This document shows positions 8,713 through 16,276 of a DNA stretch of 64,000 nt, piece after piece. The notes below the pieces were generated by a model. It had not been told where the DNA came from and did not search any database. It saw only the letters and a list, made by a program, of their open reading frames with translations. Position 1 is the first letter of the stretch. Every line of letters starts with the position of its first letter. This stretch comes from Tenericutes bacterium MO-XQ. Its GTDB lineage: Bacteria; Bacillota_I; Bacilli_A; Acholeplasmatales; Acholeplasmataceae. A program made the translations under genes and the position numbers. The stretch is taken from the NCBI GenBank assembly GCA_002838185.1, contig CP017948.1:1426001-1490000 (forward strand), written 5' to 3'.

Positions 8713-9608
8713 GCGAAAAAGTCTTTGATATCTAACATATTCAATGTTTCATGCCAAAGTCTATCGATAACTTGCTCTTTATAAGTAACAGGATTTGATG
8801 AAACGATGATGCCATGTCTCACATAACTTCCCGATTGATGATCAAATTCAGAAGACGTCATTACATTTAACATATGTCTAGCTGCAACTTCGGGATGAAT
8901 ACCTTTTTTTGATCGCCAACGCCAAATAAAACTAGCAAGTTTTGATGTGTTTTTTTCTCCGATATTCGTTCGAACTAAACCTGGATCAATAGCATATATA
9001 GGCATTTGCTGATTCATTTTACTAAATCCTTTTACAAATAATACATTATATAATTTTGATCGTTTATACGATCTTAGAATCGTGTAAAATGTTTTAGTTT
9101 CTAAGTTATTAAAATTGATATTTGCTCTGTAATGAGATTGAGAACTTACAACAAGTATTCTTGATTTCATACTTTCATTCATATAAGGTAAGAGCTGATA
9201 TGTTAGATCAACAACAGCTAGGTGATTCACTTGAAATGTTAATTCATGATGATCTTTACTTATATGATACCCTGATGTAACTCTACCTGCAACGTGGCAT
9301 AAAAAATCAATTCTAAGATTATTTTTCTCTAACAATTCTTTGGTTTGTTTTGCAATATCCACTATAGCCTCATGATAACTTAAATCACCTTTTACTATCA
9401 TAAGATTGTCTTTAAATCCTAACGCTTCTACTTCTGATTCCAAAGCTTTTATTTTATCATCGTTTCGCCCTAAGCCAATGACATCAATATTAGCTTTTAA
9501 AAGTGTTAAGACCAAACTTTTACCAATGCCTGAAGTTGCACCAGTTACATATGCCAATTTATTCAATATATTCACCACTTTCAACAGTTGTTTTCTTTTA
9601 TTATACAT
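8700..9608 (-). CDS. short-chain dehydrogenase/reductase
   Basis: Classical SDR. The nucleotide-binding motif TGATSGIGKS sits near residues 22-31 and an HVAG (NNAG-equivalent) near 109. The catalytic Ser lies in VVSSQSHY, and YKRSK supplies the catalytic Tyr and Lys. It probably oxidises or reduces a hydroxyl/carbonyl substrate with NAD(P)H; the substrate is unknown. The ATG at 9608 lacks a ribosome site and gives about 20 extra residues before the Rossmann strand. A GTG or TTG start about 30-50 bp further in, behind the GGTG-containing stretch, is more likely. It diverges from arcA. Confidence 0.82.
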   Translation of the reverse strand: MYNKRKQLLKVVNILNKLAYVTGATSGIGKSLVLTLLKANIDVIGLGRNDDKIKALESEVEALGFKDNLMIVKGDLSYHEAIVDIAKQTKELLEKNNLRIDFLCHVAGRVTSGYHISKDHHELTFQVNHLAVVDLTYQLLPYMNESMKSRILVVSSQSHYRANINFNNLETKTFYTILRSYKRSKLYNVLFVKGFSKMNQQMPIYAIDPGLVRTNIGEKNTSKLASFIWRWRSKKGIHPEVAARHMLNVMTSSEFDHQSGSYVRHGIIVSSNPVTYKEQVIDRLWHETLNMLDIKDFFAKKN

Positions 9609-9637
9609 GATATCAAAATGAGATGAAATTTTTATGT

Positions 9638-9660
9638 TATAATAATTTTGAATACGGAGG
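9638..9660 (+). promoter_or_regulatory. arcA -10 box and ribosome binding site
   Basis: An extended -10 element TG-T-TATAAT (TATAAT at 9638-9643) is followed by GGAGG at 9656-9660, 5 bp before the ATG. Initiation near 9650 would leave a leader of about 15 bases. This excludes the in-frame TTG at 9648 and fixes the start at 9666. Confidence 0.65.
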
Positions 9661-9665
9661 TTAAC

Positions 9666-10880
9666 ATGAAAAAAATTAATGTTTATTCTGAAGTCGCGCC
9701 CCTAAAAAAAGTTCTTTTGCATCGTCCTGGTGGAGAACTAGAAAACTTAACACCAAAATGGTTAAATGAGTTATTGTTTGATGATATTCCTTGGCTTATC
9801 AAGGCTCAAGAAGAACATGATCATTTAGCAAAAGTATTTAATGAACACGGCGTCGAAGTCGTTTATTTGGCTGATTTAGTGGAGGAAAGTCTACATACTC
9901 CAGCAATTAAGAAACAATTTATTGACCAGTTTTTAAAAGAATCTAATTTAAACCATCATAAATCAAAACAAAAAGTATATGACTATTTAAGTAAGATGCC
10001 AACAAAACAAATGATTCTTACAACTATGTCTGGAATCGTTAAAACAGATTTTCAAACCTATAGAAAACAGAGTCTAAAAGATTATATTAGGGACTATCCA
10101 TTCATTACAGATCCTATGCCTAACTTGTATTTCACAAGAGATCCTTTTGCTTTTGTCTATGATCATGTTTCACTAAACAAGATGCATAAGAACACAAGAG
10201 CTAGAGAAACGATTTATGGTGAGTATATTTTTAAATATCATCCTATGTATAAAGATACACCTAAAGTCTATGATCGTTATGAAGATTATTCAATCGAAGG
10301 TGGAGATATACTTGTATTAAATGATCAAGTTATTGCTGTTGGTATATCTGAAAGATCTGAACCAGATGGTGTTGAAAATTTTGCAAAACATATCTTTTCA
10401 AAAACTGATGCTGAAGTTGTACTTGCAATTGATTTACCTAAAAAAAGAAGTTTTATGCATCTAGATACAGTTTTAACACAAGTCGATGTAGATAAATTCT
10501 TAATACATCATGACTTTTTAGGTAATTTAAATGTTTATGAAATCTATCGAGGAAGTAGACCGAAGACACTAAGAATTATTCCTAAAAATTATTCGATTAA
10601 ACGTTTATTCTCATATCATTTAAAAACTAAAATTACAGTAATACCATGTGGTGGAGATGATAAAATTGCTTCAGACCGTGAACAATGGAATGATGGTGCT
10701 AATGCTTTAGCTATCGCTCCTGGTGTTGTTATTGTTTATGAAAGAAATGCTATAACCAATAAACTCTTACAAGAACATGGTGTTAAAACCATAGAAATTC
10801 CATCAAGTGAACTTTCTAGAGGTCGAGGTGGCCCTAGATGTATGAGCATGCCACTTATTAGGGAAAATAAAAACAGCTAA
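9666..10880 (+). CDS. arcA: arginine deiminase
   Basis: 404 residues, normal for the family. Guanidino-modifying-enzyme motifs are present: FTRDPFAF with the substrate Asp, EGGDILVL, HLDTVLTQVD with the catalytic His, and RGRGGPRCMSMPL with the nucleophile Cys392. It hydrolyses arginine to citrulline and ammonia, the first step of the ATP-yielding arginine deiminase pathway. Neither arcB, arcC nor the antiporter arcD is adjacent, so the rest of the pathway must lie elsewhere or the enzyme serves ammonia release. Its 3' end forms half of a terminator hairpin now split by an insertion sequence. Confidence 0.95.
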   Translation: MKKINVYSEVAPLKKVLLHRPGGELENLTPKWLNELLFDDIPWLIKAQEEHDHLAKVFNEHGVEVVYLADLVEESLHTPAIKKQFIDQFLKESNLNHHKSKQKVYDYLSKMPTKQMILTTMSGIVKTDFQTYRKQSLKDYIRDYPFITDPMPNLYFTRDPFAFVYDHVSLNKMHKNTRARETIYGEYIFKYHPMYKDTPKVYDRYEDYSIEGGDILVLNDQVIAVGISERSEPDGVENFAKHIFSKTDAEVVLAIDLPKKRSFMHLDTVLTQVDVDKFLIHHDFLGNLNVYEIYRGSRPKTLRIIPKNYSIKRLFSYHLKTKITVIPCGGDDKIASDREQWNDGANALAIAPGVVIVYERNAITNKLLQEHGVKTIEIPSSELSRGRGGPRCMSMPLIRENKNS

Positions 10881-10927
10881 TCCATGAATAGAACCCCAAA
10901 AAGTAGAAACCAATAAAAAAACCGTTT

Positions 10928-11686
10928 CTACTTTTTTTGTAATCTAGGTCTATAAGTATTGTAGTAAAACATCCATTCATGTACTAATTGTATATATTCA
11001 TCTAATGATGTGATATGATTATTGTATAGAGTTTCTTTCTTTAAGATTGAGTGGAAACTTTCTATGACTGCGTTGTCTAGTGGATTACCTTTTCGTGAAT
11101 ACGAAATAATGATTCCGTTTGATTCACAGATAACTTTATATTCAGTTGAAAGATACTGAAACCCTTGATCTGAGTGGAGGACCAGTCCATTCAGATCTTT
11201 TTCTTTGCTGTTCTCAATTGCTTCCATTAATGTATCAATTACTAACTCATTATCATTTCGATAACTGATTTTGTATGATATCCAATTTCTAGTTTCTAAA
11301 TCAAATATTGTGCTTAAATAAGCTCTTTTTCCATTTCTTTGTAATGTAAGATAAGTAATATCTGTTACCCATCCTGCTTGATTAAAATTACGTTTTAAAT
11401 GATTGAGTTGAGCTTGTTCCTCAAATCTTTTTTTCATATAATTTGGTTTCAAATCTTTTATATATTTTGCTTGCTCTCCATATTTATTCATGATTCTTAA
11501 AACTTTTTTATGGTTCATTATTAACCCATATGTTTTTCTTAATTCATCTGTCATTCTTCTATATCCTAATGTCTTCTTATGGGTGTTGAAAACCTTCTTA
11601 ATTATTAAATAATCTTGATAATCAGGATCCACAGTGTTTCGATACTTATAATAGGTTGATAAACTAATCTCCAATACTTCACACAT
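10928..11686 (-). CDS. IS3-family transposase OrfB (DDE integrase core)
   Basis: The rve-type catalytic core has WVTDITY, LHSDQG and NAVIESFHSILKKE as the D-D-E residues. The 252 residues counted from the ATG at 11686 lack the usual first residues. The frame remains open upstream (KIAFITRYRNKYRIKT) and joins orfA through an A6 run near 11731-11736, so the active product is an OrfAB fusion made by -1 frameshifting. The C-terminus YNTYRPRLQKK ends just inside the left inverted repeat. Confidence 0.9.
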   Translation of the reverse strand: MCEVLEISLSTYYKYRNTVDPDYQDYLIIKKVFNTHKKTLGYRRMTDELRKTYGLIMNHKKVLRIMNKYGEQAKYIKDLKPNYMKKRFEEQAQLNHLKRNFNQAGWVTDITYLTLQRNGKRAYLSTIFDLETRNWISYKISYRNDNELVIDTLMEAIENSKEKDLNGLVLHSDQGFQYLSTEYKVICESNGIIISYSRKGNPLDNAVIESFHSILKKETLYNNHITSLDEYIQLVHEWMFYYNTYRPRLQKK

Positions 11687-11727
11687 CGTTTTTATCCTAT
11701 ATTTGTTACGATATCTAGTGATAAATG

Positions 11728-12015
11728 CTATTTTTTCTCTTGTTTGGCCTCCTTCAAGTATTCTAAATACTTTTTTAGGATTTCATATTTCTCTTCTATA
11801 TTATCTTTTGTTGTCTTTGGTTCTCTACCTTTTTTCTTCACATCTAATCCATGATCTCTTCGGTAAATTCTTACCCATGTTTTAACTGTGTTCTCTGATA
11901 CGTCATATTTAATACTAAGATAATTGTATGTCCTACTGTCTTCAATGTGCTCCTTAACTGCTGTTAACTTACTATTTAAATCAACTTTCTTAAACTTTTG
12001 TCCTTTCATTGCCAT
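11728..12015 (-). CDS. IS3-family OrfA (HTH transposase subunit)
   Basis: 95 residues with a helix-turn-helix (YLSIKYDVSENTVKTWVRIYRR) followed by a leucine-zipper-like C-terminus. The 3' end GAGAAAAAATAG supplies an A6 slippery run immediately before its stop. This is the standard arrangement for programmed -1 frameshifting into OrfB. Confidence 0.88.
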   Translation of the reverse strand: MAMKGQKFKKVDLNSKLTAVKEHIEDSRTYNYLSIKYDVSENTVKTWVRIYRRDHGLDVKKKGREPKTTKDNIEEKYEILKKYLEYLKEAKQEKK

Positions 12016-12100
12016 ATAAAAAATACCTCCATACTAACAATTATAGTATAAAGGTATTGTTTTTTTATTGGTTTCTACTAAATGGGGTTCACTTTACCAC

Positions 12101-12748
12101 TTAGCTGTTTTTTAATGTCAAATATCGATGGTGATTTGTATATATAACTTCTAAACCAACTTTTTTTGCCATCATCATAAAAGTTTTTGGTGTATAAAAA
12201 GTGACATGGCTTGGATCTCTAATATAAAACCAATCGAAAAATGTTGTTTGATCTTTTGGGTGAAACAATGTCATGATGGCAAGTATGCCATCTTTTTTTA
12301 ATATTGATTTTAGTCTTTTTAATATTTCAACAGGTTCCCACAAATGTTCAAAGACTTCAGTAGATGTAATGCCGTCATAGCTGACTTGAAACACTGAACT
12401 TTCAGGTGCATAAAAATAATCATATATATCTACTTCAAAGCGATATTTATCTTCTAAAATACTTTTTAATACTGGTTCTGGTCCGCTTCCGAAATCTAGT
12501 AGTTTTCCTTTTTTTAAATATGGATATAAGGCACTGTCTACAAAATTAGATAAGAAATTCACATATCCTTCATTTTCAATAGAGTTTTCGTGAAGATCAT
12601 AAACCTTTTTCTCATCTATTAATGATATCTTTTGATCGATATCTTTATAGATTACCTCGCAGTTTAGACATTCATGAAAAGTCATGTCAAATCTTGGGTG
12701 TTTATATGTTTTTATTTGGTTTGATCCGCATATTTTGCAAACGTCCAT
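12101..12748 (-). CDS. SAM-dependent methyltransferase with N-terminal zinc ribbon
   Basis: 215 residues. An N-terminal four-Cys ribbon (CKICGSNQ and CLNCEVIY, residues 4-36) is followed by a class I methyltransferase fold with a glycine-rich SAM loop (LLDFGSGPEPVL, about 80-91) and a FEHLWEPVEILKRL segment. It belongs to the Methyltransf_23-like proteins that modify sugars or small molecules; the substrate is unknown. The gene converges on arcA and shares its interrupted terminator. It lies 8 bp downstream of the DUF554 gene, so the two are probably one transcript. Confidence 0.75.
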   Translation of the reverse strand: MDVCKICGSNQIKTYKHPRFDMTFHECLNCEVIYKDIDQKISLIDEKKVYDLHENSIENEGYVNFLSNFVDSALYPYLKKGKLLDFGSGPEPVLKSILEDKYRFEVDIYDYFYAPESSVFQVSYDGITSTEVFEHLWEPVEILKRLKSILKKDGILAIMTLFHPKDQTTFFDWFYIRDPSHVTFYTPKTFMMMAKKVGLEVIYTNHHRYLTLKNS

Positions 12749-12756
12749 AGTTCCCC

Positions 12757-13464
12757 CTAAAATAAACTCATAATCAGTGTATAGATGATTGGTACTAATA
12801 ATGCTGGTAACAAATTCGCAACCTTGATTTTTTTAATCTCCATAAAATTTAAACCGATAGCAATTAAAATAATACTTCCGATCATAGATAATGAACTGAT
12901 TAAATCATCAGTTGCATAACTACTTAAATATCTAGCTAAGAGTGTGATTGAACCTTGATATACCAAAACACTGATTGCAGATATGGCAACACCTATACCT
13001 AAAAAGGATGCTAAAACCATGGCTGTTATAAAATCTAGTGTAGATTTAATGAGCAAAGTCGTCATACCTAAGCCCAATCCATCTTGGATTGCACCAGTAA
13101 TTGCCATAGCACCTACACAAAAAATGAGGGTTGCAGTTATGAACCCTTTTGCAAGTGGTGGCAAATTATATTTCTTTTCAACTTTAAAAGCTAAATTTGT
13201 AAGTCTTTGGTCGATATCTATCCATTCACCGATGATCACACCGATGACTAGTGATAAGATAATCAGCAAATCCATTCGTGTAGAAAACGATGTCCCATCA
13301 AAAACTAAAAAATCTTTGACAAACCATCCTAAAGATAACGCAACCAATCCTAAACCTAAAGTAAACATGATTGCTTTTTGAATTTTCTCTGATAATCCTT
13401 TTTTAAATATAATTCCTAAAAAGGTTGCTACTATAATTGCAGCTGCATTGATTAAGGTTCCCAT
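12757..13464 (-). CDS. DUF554 family membrane protein
   Basis: 235 residues with about seven hydrophobic helices. It begins MGTLINAAAIIVATFLGIIF, as in YqgA/YdfK-type DUF554 proteins. FCVGAMAITGAIQDGLG and the following helix pair are family-typical. The function is not established; a transport role is assumed from topology only. It is the first gene of a two-gene unit with the zinc-ribbon methyltransferase. Confidence 0.82.
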   Translation of the reverse strand: MGTLINAAAIIVATFLGIIFKKGLSEKIQKAIMFTLGLGLVALSLGWFVKDFLVFDGTSFSTRMDLLIILSLVIGVIIGEWIDIDQRLTNLAFKVEKKYNLPPLAKGFITATLIFCVGAMAITGAIQDGLGLGMTTLLIKSTLDFITAMVLASFLGIGVAISAISVLVYQGSITLLARYLSSYATDDLISSLSMIGSIILIAIGLNFMEIKKIKVANLLPALLVPIIYTLIMSLF

Positions 13465-13504
13465 ATGTTATCTTTTTATGTAAGTACCTTTCTTTAAAAA
13501 TATG

Positions 13505-13534
13505 AAGAGTCAATCAATGACTTGAATGACTCTT
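13505..13534. terminator. possible terminator between aldo/keto reductase and DUF554 genes
   Basis: Inverted repeat AAGAGTCA/TGACTCTT with a 14-base spacer capable of further pairing. The T-tract on the minus strand is short, so efficiency is doubtful. Confidence 0.4.
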
Positions 13535-13539
13535 AATTA

Positions 13540-14472
13540 TTACCATGAAAGTGGATCGTTTTTAATATGTTGATCGTAAAGATCTATAAAGGCTTTTTTA
13601 AATTTTTCTGGTAACACATACGATTGATATTCAATGTGCTGTTTCAAATGGTCTTCATTCTTAATACCTGGAATAACCAAATCGATCTCTTCAAAACTCA
13701 TAATAAATGCAATCGCATATTTAGTAACGTCATCATCACCAGTAATATTTCTGATTTCTTGTACAAGTTTTGCTCTTCTTTCTATGGTTTCTATATCCCA
13801 TCTAGAACGTATGCCTTCAAACTCTGAGTTTTCATCATATTTTCCTGTTAACCACCCTGAATCAAGTGGTACTTTTGTAATTATGGTTATGCCTTTTTCT
13901 TTAGCTTTTTTTAAAAGTGGTCTAACTTCTTGAAAGAAAATATTAAATAGCACTTCTACAACATCAATATTGAGATGTTCAATGACTGCTTCTAATTCTT
14001 CATATGTGTCAATGCTGACGCCATAAGCTTTAATTAATCCTTCTTCTTTTAATCTTTCAAGTTCTTCAAAATGATCTGTTTCATGTTTTAAGATACTCAT
14101 ATCTGGATTATGTAATAATACACTATCTAGTGATTTCACTTTGAGTCTTTCTAAAGACTCATATACTTGTTCTTCTAATGAAGAAACACTAAAATCAGTG
14201 CTTCCATCAGCCATATGACCTAATTTTGTGTTGATAATGATTTGGTCTTCTTTACCCGAAATTGCATCTCCAATAATCGTTTCACTCATACCTGCAGCAT
14301 ATCCTGGAGCTGTATCAAAAAAACGAACACCTGACTCTATAGCTTTTTTAACTAAGCCGATACCATCGTCATATGCCATGTATCCCCAAAATTCAGTGTT
14401 ACCTAATTGCCAGGCACCAAATCCTAACCTTGGTGTTTTCTTATTTGTCTTTAAAAAGGTAAATTCTTTCAT
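13540..14472 (-). CDS. aldo/keto reductase
   Basis: 310-residue (beta/alpha)8 protein. The catalytic tetrad is visible as Asp in RFFDTAPGY, Tyr in PGYAAG, Lys in INTKLG and His in LLHNPD. The C-terminal IPGIKNEDHLKQH forms the NADP-binding signature. It reduces aldehydes or ketones with NADPH, substrate unknown. Similar proteins are often annotated as L-galactose or pyridoxal dehydrogenases, but nothing here decides that. The ribosome site GGAGGTGC precedes the ATG. Confidence 0.87.
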   Translation of the reverse strand: MKEFTFLKTNKKTPRLGFGAWQLGNTEFWGYMAYDDGIGLVKKAIESGVRFFDTAPGYAAGMSETIIGDAISGKEDQIIINTKLGHMADGSTDFSVSSLEEQVYESLERLKVKSLDSVLLHNPDMSILKHETDHFEELERLKEEGLIKAYGVSIDTYEELEAVIEHLNIDVVEVLFNIFFQEVRPLLKKAKEKGITIITKVPLDSGWLTGKYDENSEFEGIRSRWDIETIERRAKLVQEIRNITGDDDVTKYAIAFIMSFEEIDLVIPGIKNEDHLKQHIEYQSYVLPEKFKKAFIDLYDQHIKNDPLSW

Positions 14473-14575
14473 AAAGCACCTCCGTTACCATACTTTTATT
14501 TTAACATACAATTTTCTTTGTTTAGCCTCAAAAGAGTTAAAAAACATGTTAAAATAAACAAAAGGAGCTGATTTC

Positions 14576-15367
14576 ATGAATATGATAAAAAAACAACTAT
14601 ATATACCGACGACTCAGAAAAAACGCACCATTAGAGTTTTGGTTCCAGATGACTATACAGAAGGCGATAAGAGTTATCCTGTGATTTATATGCATGATGG
14701 TCAAAATCTTTTTGAAGATCGAACTGCATACAATCAATCATCTTGGAGAATCTATGAAACATTATCAAAATTAAAAAAAGAGGGGAAAATCAATAAAGAT
14801 GTTATTGTTGTTGGCATTGATAACTCTGATTTAAGATTTTTTGAATATTCTCCTTGGGTTGGGAAAGATTATGTCAAAAAAATGCTTAAAGTTCAAGTCG
14901 GTGGTCTAGGAGATGTTTACGCTGATTTTGTTGTAAAAAAAGTTAAACCATATATTGATAAGAATTTTAGAACACTACCTGACTATGAAAACACCTCAAT
15001 TGCTGGTAGTTCTATGGGTGCTTATATTTCAACTTACATTGCTGCAAAGCATCCAGATATCTTTAAGAATGTTGGTGTCTTCTCTTTGGCTTCATGGTTT
15101 AATGAAGAAGATTTTTTAAACTATATTGATGTTGCAGATATTAAAATGGATCAGAGATTTTTTATATCCATTGGAAAAAATGAATCATCTGATCCATCAA
15201 ATAAGAATTTTAATAAGATTTATCTTAATAACAGTAGACACTTAAAGAAACATTTAGAACAAAAAAATGTAGAAGATATCTTCTACATTGAAACTGATGA
15301 TATTCATAATGAACTTGCTTGGCGAAAAATGTTTGAAACATTCGCATTATGGTTACTTAAAAAGTAA
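14576..15367 (+). CDS. esterase D/Fes-type alpha/beta hydrolase
   Basis: 263 residues, intracellular. The core has YPVIYMHDGQNLFED (oxyanion region), the nucleophile elbow AGSSMGAYIS with Ser near 143, and a C-terminal ETDDIHNELAW with the catalytic His. This is the putative esterase family (PF00756) that includes enterochelin and S-formylglutathione esterases. The ATG at 14576 follows AAAGGAG by 7 bp. It converges with the next gene, another member of the same family, with only a 4-bp gap. Confidence 0.82.
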   Translation: MNMIKKQLYIPTTQKKRTIRVLVPDDYTEGDKSYPVIYMHDGQNLFEDRTAYNQSSWRIYETLSKLKKEGKINKDVIVVGIDNSDLRFFEYSPWVGKDYVKKMLKVQVGGLGDVYADFVVKKVKPYIDKNFRTLPDYENTSIAGSSMGAYISTYIAAKHPDIFKNVGVFSLASWFNEEDFLNYIDVADIKMDQRFFISIGKNESSDPSNKNFNKIYLNNSRHLKKHLEQKNVEDIFYIETDDIHNELAWRKMFETFALWLLKK

Positions 15368-15371
15368 TCTT

Positions 15372-16118
15372 TTACTCAAACATCCATTTTAAAGCATCTT
15401 TTATATACATGTCCCATAATCTCCATTCATGATTGCCTGGATTTTCTGCATGTATAAATGAGATGTTTTTTTCTTTTAGATGTTTGATGAAATCTAAGTG
15501 ATCTGGATATAAAAAGTCTTCAGTTCCACATGCAATAAATAAACTTGGAACAAGAGCTTTTTGAATTGCTTTATCTAATAAATAATAAATATCATGTTTA
15601 GTGCCTTTAATAGGTAGCTTTCTAAAAGCACTTAAAAATTGTTTGCTTTTAGGTAGGTGTTTGTTTAATTCATATAAACGATCCACATTAATCGCTCCAG
15701 AAAAACTAGCAATTTTTTCATATCTTTTGGGATAAGTTAACCCTATTTTTAATGCACCATATCCTCCCATCGATAATCCCGCAACAAAGCGGTCTTCTTT
15801 TTTCTTAGATACATTAAACATACCTTCAATGATTTGTGGTAATTCAAGTGCAACATAATCAAAATACTTAACATTGTGGATGTTATTTGTATAATAACTA
15901 TTATGAACTGATGGCATGACCACGCATAGATCATACATATTCGCATATCTTTCTATAGACGTTTGTCTCATCCAATCCATATAATGTCCAGTGTATCCAT
16001 GCAGTAAATATAGAACTTTTGTTTTCTTGTTTTTATCTTGATGTTCAGGATATATGACTGCGATGGTAGTATTCATATCTAACATATTTGATTTTATGTG
16101 AATTTCCATAAATGCCAT
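15372..16118 (-). CDS. tributyrin-esterase-like alpha/beta hydrolase
   Basis: 248 residues from the ATG at 16118, chosen for the AAAGGAG 8 bp upstream; a longer reading from 16148 has none. LYLLHGYTGHYMDW is the oxyanion region. AGLSMGGYGALK carries the nucleophile Ser, AxxGTEDFLYPD the Asp, and NPGNHEWRLW the His. It resembles streptococcal EstA and also belongs to PF00756. It probably hydrolyses short-chain acyl esters in the cytoplasm. Confidence 0.83.
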   Translation of the reverse strand: MAFMEIHIKSNMLDMNTTIAVIYPEHQDKNKKTKVLYLLHGYTGHYMDWMRQTSIERYANMYDLCVVMPSVHNSYYTNNIHNVKYFDYVALELPQIIEGMFNVSKKKEDRFVAGLSMGGYGALKIGLTYPKRYEKIASFSGAINVDRLYELNKHLPKSKQFLSAFRKLPIKGTKHDIYYLLDKAIQKALVPSLFIACGTEDFLYPDHLDFIKHLKEKNISFIHAENPGNHEWRLWDMYIKDALKWMFE

Positions 16119-16276
16119 GTTACCATCTCCTTTAAAATCATTATACAAGATGAATGCATAAAGATAAATAGTTATTTGATATTAGTTTTCTCATAATTTC
16201 CATAATTTAGACAAAACATGAAACATAAAGCATAATATGATAAAATATTTAATAAACCACACCGAAGGAGAAACAT

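Larger units (their letters stand above)
10891..12090 (-). mobile_element. IS3-family (IS150-like) insertion sequence, about 1.2 kb
   Basis: Terminal inverted repeats match at 27 of 30 positions. The left end starts GAACCCC at 10891 and continues through AGTAGAAACCAATAAAAA; the right end is its complement, ending GGGGTTC at 12090. Inside are overlapping-frame orfA and orfB transposase genes. Flanking bases show no clear target duplication. It looks intact. Confidence 0.9.
10870..12111. terminator. terminator hairpin of arcA / methyltransferase split by an IS
   Basis: AAAACAGCTAA at 10870-10880 (including the arcA stop) is an exact 11-bp inverted complement of TTAGCTGTTTT at 12101-12111, which includes the stop of the converging methyltransferase gene. 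The two arms are flanked by A- and T-tracts, as expected of a bidirectional terminator. The whole 1.2-kb IS3 element now lies in the loop. Confidence 0.6.

Noticed and set aside
12983-13381. 132-residue plus-strand ORF opposite the DUF554 gene
   Set aside because: Shadow of a convincing membrane-protein gene; no ribosome site, and composition typical of antisense translation.
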